A stretch of 64,000 nucleotides of DNA. Source: Actinacidiphila bryophytorum. Its GTDB lineage: Bacteria; Actinomycetota; Actinomycetes; Streptomycetales; Streptomycetaceae. A program made the position numbers and the translations under genes. A model generated the notes under the pieces. It saw only the letters and a list, made by a program, of their open reading frames with translations, made no database searches and was not told the origin of the DNA. Of the stretch, positions 36,482-43,983 are shown one piece after another (the stretch's first letter is position 1; each line of letters starts with the position of its first letter). Location of the stretch: the NCBI RefSeq assembly GCF_016916835.1, contig NZ_JAFFIX010000016.1, forward strand, positions 62,001 through 126,000, given 5' to 3'.

Positions 36482-37333
36482 GTGGACGGCAGCCGTGGCG
36501 AGGCCATGGACGTGCGGGCCGCCCTGCTGCGGATGCGCAGGTCAGGGCTGCTGCCGGTGGCCTTCGGGGGGCTCGTGGCGAGCGCCGGCGCCCAGCAGTT
36601 CCGGATCAGCGAGCTGGCCGGCGCCGACACGGACTCGCTACGCGGGCTCGCGGTACGCACCGGGAACGGGCTCGGCGGGAAGACCCTCGCCCTCGGGCGG
36701 CCCTATGCCGTCACCGACTACGGCTCCTCGCGCGCCATCAGCCACGAGTACGACGCGGCCGTCGCGGGCGAAGGCCTGCGGTCCGTGCTCGCCGTGCCCG
36801 TCGTGGTGCACCGGCAGGTGCGCGGGGTCCTCTACGGGGCGCTGCGGCAGCCCTACGCGCTCGGCGACCGGCCGCTGGCCGCCGCGATCGACGCGGCGCG
36901 CGACCTGGAGCAGGCGCTCGCCGTGCGGGACGAGGCCAGGCGGCTGCTCGCCTCCTGCCAGGCGCCCGTCGCGGCGGACCCGCGGGCCTGGGAGGAAGTG
37001 CGCGAAGCGCACGCCGAACTGCGGGCGCTGGCCGCCCGCATCCCCGAGGTGCGGCTCCGCCAGGAGCTGCTCGCCGCGTGCGCGCGGCTGGCTTCGGCCG
37101 CCGCGCCGTCCTCTTCTTCCCCCGCCCGCCCGCCCCTCGTCCAGCTGACACCGCGCGAGCTGGACGTTCTCGCGAGTGTCGCCGCGGGTGCGACCAACGC
37201 CGCTGCCGCGGCCAGGCTGCGACTGCGGCCCGAGACCGTGAAGTCGTATCTGCGCTCGGCCATGCGCAAGTTGGGTGCTCACACCCGTCTCGAAGCCGTC
37301 ACCACCGCCCGCCGCACCGGCCTCCTCCCCTAG
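36482..37333 (+). CDS. GAF-LuxR type response regulator
   Basis: A 283-residue protein starting at GTG 36482 with GAGGAGG seven bases upstream. Residues ~15-135 look like a GAF-type sensor (LRGLAVRTGNGLGGKTLALGRPYAVTDYG...VLAVPVVVHRQVRGVLYGALR), followed by a helical linker and a C-terminal LuxR HTH (LTPRELDVLASVAAGATNAAAAARL...RLEAV). Its divergent position makes it a likely regulator of the acyl-CoA ligases. The stop codon TAG (37331-37333) lies inside the left inverted repeat of a MITE, yet the C-terminus ends where relatives end. Confidence 0.85.
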   Translation: MDGSRGEAMDVRAALLRMRRSGLLPVAFGGLVASAGAQQFRISELAGADTDSLRGLAVRTGNGLGGKTLALGRPYAVTDYGSSRAISHEYDAAVAGEGLRSVLAVPVVVHRQVRGVLYGALRQPYALGDRPLAAAIDAARDLEQALAVRDEARRLLASCQAPVAADPRAWEEVREAHAELRALAARIPEVRLRQELLAACARLASAAAPSSSSPARPPLVQLTPRELDVLASVAAGATNAAAAARLRLRPETVKSYLRSAMRKLGAHTRLEAVTTARRTGLLP

Positions 37334-37510
37334 GCCGTGTTTTGGAAGTAGCGCCGTCCGCCCACAGGGCGGGCCCCGCGGCGTCCGGTGCGTGCGATCG
37401 CAAGGCGGAGGGTCGTCCTCGTAGTGGGCCTGCTCGGACGACTCCGACAACGCAGCGAGCGTGCGTGCCAGGCGTCGCGGGGCAGGCGGGACTTCCAAAA
37501 CACGGCCTAG
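37330..37510. mobile_element. 181-bp MITE with perfect 20-bp terminal inverted repeats
   Basis: The left end CTAGGCCGTGTTTTGGAAGT (37330-37349) is exactly repeated in reverse complement at 37491-37510. The outer four bases, CTAG, are self-complementary and may be the target duplication, as for IS5-type transposases, leaving 16-bp inverted repeats. The 141-base inside has no coding frame. It begins within the regulator's last codons. Confidence 0.85.
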
Positions 37511-37538
37511 CCCGGGAGCCCCCGGGCACCCCCGCCCT

Positions 37539-37757
37539 GGTGATTGCCACCTGCGGCGAGCTTGCACCTTTCGGTGGGTGGGTGATCGGGCGCGCAGTTC
37601 CCCGCGTCCCTGAAAAACGCTCACTCTCCTGCGCAGAGGGCGCCGCCTGAAAGCGTCGGCTCTGCGGGAAGACGGGACCCCTCAGGGGGCGCGGGGAACT
37701 GCGCGCCCAGCCCGAACGGGCGGAAAGAAGGCAACGCCACAGCAAGTGGCAATCACC
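37539..37757. repeat. 219-bp inverted-repeat element, copy 1
   Basis: Ends are GGTGATTGCCAC (37539-37550) and its reverse complement (37746-37757). Inside are two opposed copies of the GCGCGGGGAACTGCGCG core and a CTGAAAAACGCTCAC block. A copy of the same length and order lies at 55253-55471. With the MITE it fills the gene-free stretch 37334-37856. Confidence 0.85.
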
Positions 37758-37844
37758 TGCGCACCCCCCGCCGGGGAAGGTCCCGGGGCGGGCGGGGTTC
37801 CCCGCGCGGGGGAAAAGGGGGCGCCCCCGGGCAGGGGGCGGGGG

Positions 37845-37850
37845 TAGCGT
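37845..37850 (+). promoter_or_regulatory. -10 box for a probably leaderless LysE transcript
   Basis: TAGCGT ends six bases before GTG 37857, the spacing expected if transcription starts at the start codon. There is no Shine-Dalgarno sequence for this GTG. Confidence 0.45.
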
Positions 37851-37856
37851 GCCCGG

Positions 37857-38510
37857 GTGGATATGGATCGGGTGGGCGGCTTCGCCGCCATGTCATTGGT
37901 GCTGGTGCTGATCCCCGGCCCCAGCGTCCTGTTCGTGCTGGGCCGCGCCCTGGCCCACGGCCGCCGCACGGCGCTCGGCAGCGTCGTAGGCAACGCGATC
38001 GGGGCTTACGCCCTGATCGCACTGGTCTCGCTCGGCCTCGGCGAGGTCGTGTCCCGCTCGGTCGCGCTGTTCGTCGCGCTGAAGCTCGCCGGCGCGGCCT
38101 ACCTCGTCTTCCTGGGCGTGAAGGCCTTCCGCCACCGCGGCGCCCTGTCGGCGGCGCTGCACGACGAGAGCGGCAGCGCTGTCCCGCCCCGCAGGGGCGA
38201 CCTGCGCACCCTGTGGGAGGGCTTCGTCGTCGGGGTGACGAACCCCAAGACGATGGTCTTCTTCGCCGCCGTCCTCCCGCAGTTCGTGAACCGCGACGCC
38301 GGCCGCGTCCACGAGCAGATGCTGCTGCTGGGCCTGGTGTTCACCGCGATCGCGCTGCTGTGCGACAGCGTGTGGGCGCTGACCGCGTCGGCGGCCCGCA
38401 GCTGGTTCGCCAGCTCGCCGCGGCGGATGGCCGCGGTCGGCGGGACCGGGGGGCTGGCGATGATCGGTCTGGGTGTGACGGTCGCGGCGACGGGCCGCGC
38501 GGACTCGTAG
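37857..38510 (+). CDS. LysE/RhtB-family amino acid exporter
   Basis: A 217-residue inner-membrane protein with about six hydrophobic segments. The N-terminal signature LVLIPGPSVLFVLGRALAHGRR and the later GFVVGVTNPKTMVFFAAVLPQFV are typical of LysE/RhtB efflux proteins for amino acids or homoserine lactone-like compounds. GTG 37857 fits a leaderless message; ATG 37863 is two codons on. It stands alone after two repeat elements. The substrate is unknown. Confidence 0.9.
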   Translation: MDMDRVGGFAAMSLVLVLIPGPSVLFVLGRALAHGRRTALGSVVGNAIGAYALIALVSLGLGEVVSRSVALFVALKLAGAAYLVFLGVKAFRHRGALSAALHDESGSAVPPRRGDLRTLWEGFVVGVTNPKTMVFFAAVLPQFVNRDAGRVHEQMLLLGLVFTAIALLCDSVWALTASAARSWFASSPRRMAAVGGTGGLAMIGLGVTVAATGRADS

Positions 38511-38588
38511 CGGCGTCGGCCGCAGTGGAGTGGGCCGTAGCGCCGCAGGTCGCGGGCTGTGTGAGCAGGCGCACACACCCGGCTTGAG

Positions 38589-38648
38589 CGAAACGTTTGC
38601 GTTTCGATAGGTCCGGACGTACGGTCAGTGGAGTACGAAACCGTTTCG
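38589..38648 (+). promoter_or_regulatory. MFS exporter promoter with two CGAAAC palindromes
   Basis: CGAAACG-TTTG-CGTTTCG (38589-38606) overlaps a -35 box TTGCGT (38597-38602); 17 bases on is -10 TACGGT (38620-38625). A second palindrome, CGAAACCGTTTCG (38636-38648), covers the start of the transcript. Both look like sites for one TetR-type repressor. The TetR gene at 40402 has quite different sites, so the regulator is probably elsewhere. Confidence 0.7.
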
Positions 38649-38700
38649 TTCTTTCCTGCGGTCAAGCCTACTCGTCGTCCCACCTCAGGAGCTCCGCCTG

Positions 38701-40227
38701 ATGTCCTCCCAATCCGCCGCCGACGTCCCCGTCGACCGGCTCTCCAAGTCCCCGGCGCAGGACGGCTCCCCTGTCCCGCCCACCGAGAAGGCCAACCACC
38801 GCTGGTGGGTGCTCGCGGTCATCGCCGTCGCCCAGCTGATGGTCGTCCTCGACGCCACCGTCGTGAACATCGCACTGCCCTCCGCACAGAAGGCGCTCGA
38901 CTTCAACGACAGCAACCGCCAGTGGATCGTCACCGCCTACTCGCTCTCCTTCGGCTCGCTGCTGCTGCTCGGCGGCCGGCTGGCCGACCTGGTCGGCCGC
39001 AAGGTCGTCTTCCAGATCGGCGTCGTCGGCTTCGCCGCCGCCTCCGCGCTGGCCGGCGCGGCACAGAACTTCGAGGTGCTGGTCGCAGGGCGCGCGCTGC
39101 AGGGCCTGTTCGGCGCCCTGCTCGCCCCGGCCGCGCTGTCGCTGCTCAACACGACCTTCACCGACGCCAAGGAGCGCGCCAAGGCGTTCGGCATCTACGG
39201 CGCCATCGCGGGCGCCGGCGGCGGTGTCGGCCTGCTGCTCGGCGGTGTGCTCACCGAGCACCTGAGCTGGCGCTGGACGCTGTACGTGAACCTGATCTTC
39301 GCCGTCATCGCCTTCGTCGGCGGCGTTGTCTTCCTGCGCAAGGGCGCCCCGGGCAACCGCCCGAAGCTGGACCTGCCGGGTACGGCACTGGTCACCGTCG
39401 GCCTGTTCTTCGTGGTCTACGGCTTCTCGAACGCCGACAAGCACCACTGGGGCTCCCCGATGACCTGGGGCTTCCTGGTGGTCGGCGCCGCGCTGGTGGC
39501 CGCGTTCAGCTGGTGGCAGACCCGCGCCGAGCACCCGCTGCTGCCGCTGCGCGTCCTGCTGGACCGCAACCGCGGTGCGTCCTTCACGGTGCTCGCGGTC
39601 TCCGGCGCCGGAATGTTCGGTGTCTTCCTCTTCCTGACCTACTACCTGCAGCAGTCGCTGGCCTACACCCCGGTCAAGACCGGTCTGGGCTTCCTGCCGA
39701 TGATCGGCGCGCTGATGGTCGCGGCCCAGCTGGCCACCAACTCGCTGCTGCCCAAGCTCGGCCCGCGGCCGATCGTGCCGCTCGGCATGCTGATGGCGGC
39801 GGCCGGCATGGCCTGGCTGACCGTCCTGGACCTCAACAGCACCTACGCGGCGAACATCCTGCCGCCGCTGCTGGTCATCGGCTTCGGGCTCGGCCTGGTG
39901 ATCCCGGCCGCGATGAGCGTGGCGACCGAGCGGGTCGGCGAGGAGGACGCGGGCGTGGCCTCGGCCGCGGTCAACACGATGCAGCAGGTGGGCGGTTCGA
40001 TCGGCACCGCGCTGCTGAACACCCTGGCCGCCAGCGCCGCGACCTCCTACCTGGCCCACCACACGGGCAAGATGGCGGTCCCCAACGCGGCACTGCACAG
40101 CTACTCGACCGCGTACTGGTGGTCGGCCGCACTGCTCGCCTTCGGCGGTGTGCTGTCGCTGCTGATGTACCGCGGCGGCCGTCCGGCCCCGAGCGAGCAG
40201 GGTGCCGCGACCGCCGTGCACATGTAA
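38701..40227 (+). CDS. MFS drug exporter (DHA2/EmrB-QacA family)
   Basis: A 508-residue membrane protein with 14 predicted helices. The D-x-T-V-V-N-I-A-L-P motif of the DHA2 group (VVLDATVVNIALPSA) and motif A (GGRLADLVGRKVVF) are present. ATG 38701 follows AGGAGCT. Such proton antiporters export lipophilic drugs and natural products. The paired palindromes in its promoter point to induction by a small molecule. It is followed by a hairpin terminator. Confidence 0.92.
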   Translation: MSSQSAADVPVDRLSKSPAQDGSPVPPTEKANHRWWVLAVIAVAQLMVVLDATVVNIALPSAQKALDFNDSNRQWIVTAYSLSFGSLLLLGGRLADLVGRKVVFQIGVVGFAAASALAGAAQNFEVLVAGRALQGLFGALLAPAALSLLNTTFTDAKERAKAFGIYGAIAGAGGGVGLLLGGVLTEHLSWRWTLYVNLIFAVIAFVGGVVFLRKGAPGNRPKLDLPGTALVTVGLFFVVYGFSNADKHHWGSPMTWGFLVVGAALVAAFSWWQTRAEHPLLPLRVLLDRNRGASFTVLAVSGAGMFGVFLFLTYYLQQSLAYTPVKTGLGFLPMIGALMVAAQLATNSLLPKLGPRPIVPLGMLMAAAGMAWLTVLDLNSTYAANILPPLLVIGFGLGLVIPAAMSVATERVGEEDAGVASAAVNTMQQVGGSIGTALLNTLAASAATSYLAHHTGKMAVPNAALHSYSTAYWWSAALLAFGGVLSLLMYRGGRPAPSEQGAATAVHM

Positions 40228-40278
40228 GCACCACATCCCCCGAGCACCCGGCGCCGACTGAGCGGACGGCACCGGGTC

Positions 40279-40336
40279 CGGGGGCCGGTCACCGGGTCAT
40301 CGTGGGGACGGGACACCCGGTACCGCCGGCCCCCCG
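40279..40336. terminator. Hairpin between the MFS and TetR genes
   Basis: 40279-40297 pairs with 40315-40336 (GGGGGCCGG against CCGGCCCCCC, and ACCGGGT against ACCCGGT), with a small bulge and a 17-base loop, between two convergent genes. Confidence 0.6.
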
Positions 40337-40401
40337 CACACGCCGCCCCGCCGGAGTCGCGACCCCCGTACGCGACATACCGGCGGGGCGGCCGCATGCC
40401 G

Positions 40402-40986
40402 TCAGGGGCCGGCCAGGACCGCGGCCAGCGCGGGCGCGTACAGCCGCTCGACCTCGGCGGGGGTGAGCGCCAGCGCGGGCGGCAGCCGCAGCAGGTAGCG
40501 GGCCAGTGCGAGGCCCAGCAGCTGGGCCGACATCAGCGCGGCCCGCTGCGGCACGTCGGGCGCGGGCGGCAGCGCCGTGGCGATCACCGGCGCGACCTGG
40601 CGGGCGAAGATGTCCCGCATACGGGCGGCCGCCTGTTCGTTGGTGACCGCGGAGCGCAGCAGCACCAGCAGGGCGTCGTCGGTCGGGTCGCCCTCCCAGC
40701 GGGCGACGAAGTGCCGCACCAGCAGCGCCGGCAGCTCCTGCTGCGGTATGCCGCCGAGGTCGGGCAGCTGCAGGTCGATCGTCAGCGCGGCCTCGAAGAG
40801 CTGCTCCTTGCTGCCGAAGTAGCGCATCACCATCGACGCGTCGATGCCCGCGTCCGCGGCGACCGCGCGGATGGTGGTGCGCTCGTACCCCTGCCGGGCG
40901 AACCGCGCCCTGGCGGCGGCCAGGATGCCCGCCTTGGTGGCCTCGCCGGTGCGCCTGGCGCGTTCCCCGGTCTCGTTCTCCGTCAT
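40402..40986 (-). CDS. TetR-family repressor
   Basis: A 194-residue protein with an N-terminal TetR HTH (residues ~15-65: ILAAARARFARQGYERTTIRAVAADAGIDASMVMRYFGSKEQLF) and a C-terminal ligand domain of the TetR_C_17-like type. ATG 40986 immediately borders the first of four operator copies shared with the divergent monooxygenase gene, so it very probably represses both genes and is released by a substrate of that enzyme. Confidence 0.9.
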   Translation of the reverse strand: MTENETGERARRTGEATKAGILAAARARFARQGYERTTIRAVAADAGIDASMVMRYFGSKEQLFEAALTIDLQLPDLGGIPQQELPALLVRHFVARWEGDPTDDALLVLLRSAVTNEQAAARMRDIFARQVAPVIATALPPAPDVPQRAALMSAQLLGLALARYLLRLPPALALTPAEVERLYAPALAAVLAGP

Positions 40987-41072
40987 GTCAACAAGCGTAG
41001 GCCAACACGCGTTGACACACCACCGCACCCGGGTGCACGATGTCAACACGCGTTGGCCAACAAGCGTTGGCC
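40987..41072. promoter_or_regulatory. Divergent TetR/monooxygenase promoters with four operators
   Basis: The 12-mer CAACAMGCGTWG starts at 40989, 41003, 41044 and 41058: two pairs, each 14 bp apart, 41 bp between the pairs. The third and fourth are CAACACGCGTTG and CAACAAGCGTTG. A plus-strand -35 TTGACA (41012-41017) and -10 CACGAT (41036-41041) drive the monooxygenase; a minus-strand -35 TTGACA (41046-41041) faces the TetR gene. Both -35 boxes end inside operators. Confidence 0.8.
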
Positions 41073-41091
41073 TCAGTCGGAGGGACACACC

Positions 41092-42225
41092 ATGACCGCC
41101 ACCGCACTCCCCGCCACCACCCGGGTCGCGATCGTCGGCGCCGGGCCGACCGGCCTGGCACTGGCCGTCACCCTCGCCGAGGCGGGCGTCGACTTCGTCG
41201 TCCTGGACAAGCTCGCCGAGGGCGCCAACACCTCGCGCGCCGCCGTCGTGCACGCCCGCACCCTGGAGGTCCTCGACACCCTCGGCGTCACTCAGGAGCT
41301 GCTTCTGCTCGGCATCCCCCTGCAGCGCTTCACCGTCAGGGACGGCGGCCGGGTCCTCGCCCGGCTCGGCTTCGGCGGACTGCCCACCCCGTACCCCTTC
41401 ACCCTGATGGTCCCGCAGTGCGACACCGAGGCGGCGCTGCTCGCCCGGCTGCGGGCGCTGGGCGGCGACGTCCACCGGCCCTACGAGGTCGCCTCCGCGG
41501 TCCAGGACGACGACGGCGTCACCCTCACCACGACCACCGGCCAGACGCTGCGCGCGCAGTACGCCGTCGGCGCCGACGGCATGCACAGCGCCGTACGGGA
41601 GGCCGCGGGCATCGGCTTCACCGGCAGCGCCTACGCCCAGTCCTTCGTGCTCGCCGACGTGGTGATGGACTGGCGCCCCGGCGCCGCCGAGGTCTCGCTG
41701 AACTTCCACGCCGACGGGCTGGTCGTCGTCGCCCCGCTGCCGCACGGCCGCTACCGCGTCGTGGCCGTCGTGGACGAGGCCCCCGCCGCACCCGGCGCCG
41801 GCTACGTCCAGGCTCTGCTGGACGCCCGCTCACCCGGGCAGGCCCGGGTCCACGAGGTCGTGTGGGGCTCGCGCTTCCGGGTCCACCACCGGGTCGCCGA
41901 CCACTACCGGGCCGGGCGGCTGCTGCTCGCGGGCGACGCCGCCCACGTGCACAGCCCCGCGGGCGGGCAGGGCATGAACACCGGCATCCAGGACGGCTAC
42001 GCACTCGGCCGCGCCTTCGCCGAGGACGCGCTCGACGGCTACGAGCCGCAGCGGCGGCCGGTCGCGCAGCGCGTCGTCGCCTTCACCGACCGGATGACCC
42101 GGATGGCCACGCTGCGCCGGCGCCCGGCGCGCGCCGCCCGCAACGCGGTGCTCCCGCTCGCCACCCGCGTCCCGGCGCTGCGCAACCGGCTCGTGCGCGA
42201 ACTGGCCGAACTCGACTACCGCTGA
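41092..42225 (+). CDS. FAD-dependent aromatic monooxygenase (PHBH family)
   Basis: A 377-residue flavoprotein hydroxylase. The dinucleotide motif VAIVGAGPTG is at 12-21, the DG motif near 160 (VGADGMHSAVR), and the GD motif GDAAHVHSPAGGQGMNTGIQD around Asp282. It would use NAD(P)H and O2 to hydroxylate an aromatic or polyketide substrate, often as a detoxifying or tailoring step (compare rifampicin and tetracycline monooxygenases). ATG 41092 has GGAGGG upstream. Control by the divergent TetR protein suggests a xenobiotic inducer. Confidence 0.9.
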   Translation: MTATALPATTRVAIVGAGPTGLALAVTLAEAGVDFVVLDKLAEGANTSRAAVVHARTLEVLDTLGVTQELLLLGIPLQRFTVRDGGRVLARLGFGGLPTPYPFTLMVPQCDTEAALLARLRALGGDVHRPYEVASAVQDDDGVTLTTTTGQTLRAQYAVGADGMHSAVREAAGIGFTGSAYAQSFVLADVVMDWRPGAAEVSLNFHADGLVVVAPLPHGRYRVVAVVDEAPAAPGAGYVQALLDARSPGQARVHEVVWGSRFRVHHRVADHYRAGRLLLAGDAAHVHSPAGGQGMNTGIQDGYALGRAFAEDALDGYEPQRRPVAQRVVAFTDRMTRMATLRRRPARAARNAVLPLATRVPALRNRLVRELAELDYR

Positions 42226-42262
42226 AGGTGCGGGTGGCGCCCGCCGGGATACGGTGGGTGCC

Positions 42263-42526
42263 ATGGACGCCAACGCCGCGCTGTACGTGCCGGTACGAAG
42301 CGGACCCGCCGGACTCGTGGTCCGGCTCTGGCGTACTCCCGTCGGCACGAAGACGGCGGTGGCCTTCACCACCGACCAGCGGCTGCGGGCCGCGCTCGGC
42401 CCCTGCCACGGGTGGATCCGGCTTTCCGAATCCGCCCTGCGGCGCCTTGCCGAGCCGCTCGGCACCACCGCGGTGACGGTGGACCCCCTCCTCTTCTCCC
42501 GCCCCGCCTCCCGCGGCCAGGGTTGA
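42263..42526 (+). CDS. SAV_915-family small protein
   Basis: An 87-residue protein starting at ATG 42263 (GTG 42254 possible). The pattern AALYVPVRSGPAG...WRTPVGTKTAVAFTTDQRL...GWIRLSESALRRLAEPLGTTAVTVDP matches the streptomycete SAV_915 group, whose function is unknown. No signal peptide or membrane segment. It starts 37 bases after the monooxygenase stop and may be co-transcribed. Confidence 0.75.
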   Translation: MDANAALYVPVRSGPAGLVVRLWRTPVGTKTAVAFTTDQRLRAALGPCHGWIRLSESALRRLAEPLGTTAVTVDPLLFSRPASRGQG

Positions 42527-42552
42527 CCGCCTCCCCCCGCGGGGGCGCCCGC

Positions 42553-42898
42553 CGCGTTTGCCCCTTGCGGTGGGCTCGCACCTTCCGGTGCGTTGTGATT
42601 GGGCGCGCAGTTCCCCGCGCCCCTGATGGTTGCCCTCTCTCGCAGAGGCCGGCGTTTTCAGGCGGCGCCCTCTGCGCAAGAGGGTGAGCGTTTTTCAGGG
42701 ACGCGGGGAACTGCGCGGCCAGCCCACCACCGGGGGGAAGGCGAGCGTCCACCGCAAGGGGCAGGACCTGAAGGGGCGCGGGGAACTGCGCGGCAAGCCC
42801 CCACCGGGGGGAAAGACGCAGCGCCGCCGCAAGTGGCAATCACGGGAGGCCCCCGCCGGGGGAAGGCGATCGCCCACCGCAAGGGGCAATCACCGGCT
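42553..42898. repeat. Rearranged relative of the 219-bp element
   Basis: This gene-free stretch between convergent genes contains several copies of the GCGCGGGGAACTGCGCG core in both directions, TTGCCCCTTGCGGTGGGC at the left and CCGCAAGGGGCAATCACCGG at the right. The middle CTGAAAAACGCTCAC block is inverted compared with the copies at 37.5 and 55.3 kb. Confidence 0.7.
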
Positions 42899-42917
42899 CA
42901 GCAAGACCCAGCCCGGG

Positions 42918-43754
42918 TCAAGAACCTGGCTGGACGTCTCCGGTGGTGAGGACCTCGCGGCGGGAGGCCAGGTCGCCCGGGGGGATGCCCGGGTGGTGCT
43001 GGGCCGGGGAGAGGGCCGTGGCCGGGGCGGTGTCGCCGAGCACGAGCCGGGAGACGATGCGGTAGCGGTCACCGCGGTAGACGGAGTGGACGTACTCCAC
43101 GGGCCGCCCGGTGGAATCCTTCGTGAGGCGCTCGAAGAGGAGCGCGGGCGACAGGACGGGCACCCCGATGAGCCTGGCCTCCTCCTCGTTGGTGACGGTC
43201 GGCTCGATGGACTGCACGGCCTCGTGCACCCGCACCCCGTGCCGCTCGCGCAGGAAGTCGTAGAAGTCGCCGGACTCCATGTCCTCGGGCCGCAGGCCCG
43301 GCACGAGCGCCGCGGGCACGTGCAGGTACTCGATGGCCATCGGCTCGTCGTCGACGAGCCGCAGCCGCGCGATGTAGGTGATCTCCGCGGCGGGCGAGAT
43401 GTGCAGCCGGCGCCCGACCCTGGCGCCGGCCTGCACGGTGGTGAACTCCAGCACCCTGCTGGCCCAGCTGCCCGAGGCCTGCGGCAGCCGGTAGGCGTCG
43501 CTGGAGGGGGCCAGCTCCTGGGTGATCTTGGCGCGGGCGACGAACATGCCGCGCCCGTGCTCGCGCACCAGCAGCCCGGTGGTGACCAGTTCGTCCACCG
43601 CGGAGCGCAGGGTGGGCCGGGAGACGCCGAGTTGCTCGCACAGGGTGCGCTCGGAGGGGATCGGGTCGCCGGGGGCGCAGGACTCGACCAGTTCCATGAG
43701 GTAGTCGCGGACCCGTTCGCGTTTCACCGCGGAGCGCGACGGCTCGCTGACCAT
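42918..43754 (-). CDS. GntR/HutC-family repressor with UTRA domain (DasR-like)
   Basis: A 278-residue regulator: winged HTH at ~10-75 (RERVRDYLMELVESCAPGDPIPSERTLCEQLGVSRPTLRSAVDELVTTGLLV) and a UTRA ligand domain at ~95-245 (EITYIARLRLVDDEPMAIEYLHVP...PVEYVHSVYRGDRYRIVSRL). It sits divergently from an amino-sugar ABC operon as dasR does, but the N-terminal sequence differs clearly from the DasR I recall, and it carries an extra ~30-residue Pro/His-rich tail. It likely controls the operon at 43984-48785 in response to a (phospho)sugar. Confidence 0.85.
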   Translation of the reverse strand: MVSEPSRSAVKRERVRDYLMELVESCAPGDPIPSERTLCEQLGVSRPTLRSAVDELVTTGLLVREHGRGMFVARAKITQELAPSSDAYRLPQASGSWASRVLEFTTVQAGARVGRRLHISPAAEITYIARLRLVDDEPMAIEYLHVPAALVPGLRPEDMESGDFYDFLRERHGVRVHEAVQSIEPTVTNEEEARLIGVPVLSPALLFERLTKDSTGRPVEYVHSVYRGDRYRIVSRLVLGDTAPATALSPAQHHPGIPPGDLASRREVLTTGDVQPGS

Positions 43755-43887
43755 GGCGGTTGTCCTTTCCTGCGGTGGCTTGTCCAGCTGAGGTTATCCA
43801 GATGTTGACCAGCACGCCAGCCGCCGCGGGCGGCTGCGCCGCAGTCCACCACGGTATACGACCGGATTCCCGGGTGTGCGCGAGGTC

Positions 43888-43954
43888 TTGACGTCACCAG
43901 TGGTCTATGCCACCTTCTGCGAGCAGCACCAGACCAGTTGGCAAGTGGTAAATT
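43888..43954 (+). promoter_or_regulatory. Promoter region of the sugar ABC operon with a dre-like operator
   Basis: AGTGGTCTATGCCACC (43899-43914) matches the DasR site consensus A(G/C)TGGTCTAGACCA(G/C)T at about 13 of 16 bases. A half-site, ACCAGACCAGT, follows at 43928. TTGACG (43888-43893) and an extended -10 TGGTAAAT ending near 43953 are promoter candidates. Confidence 0.55.
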
Positions 43955-43983
43955 CCGCCCGCACTTCCCGAGGTGACATCACC

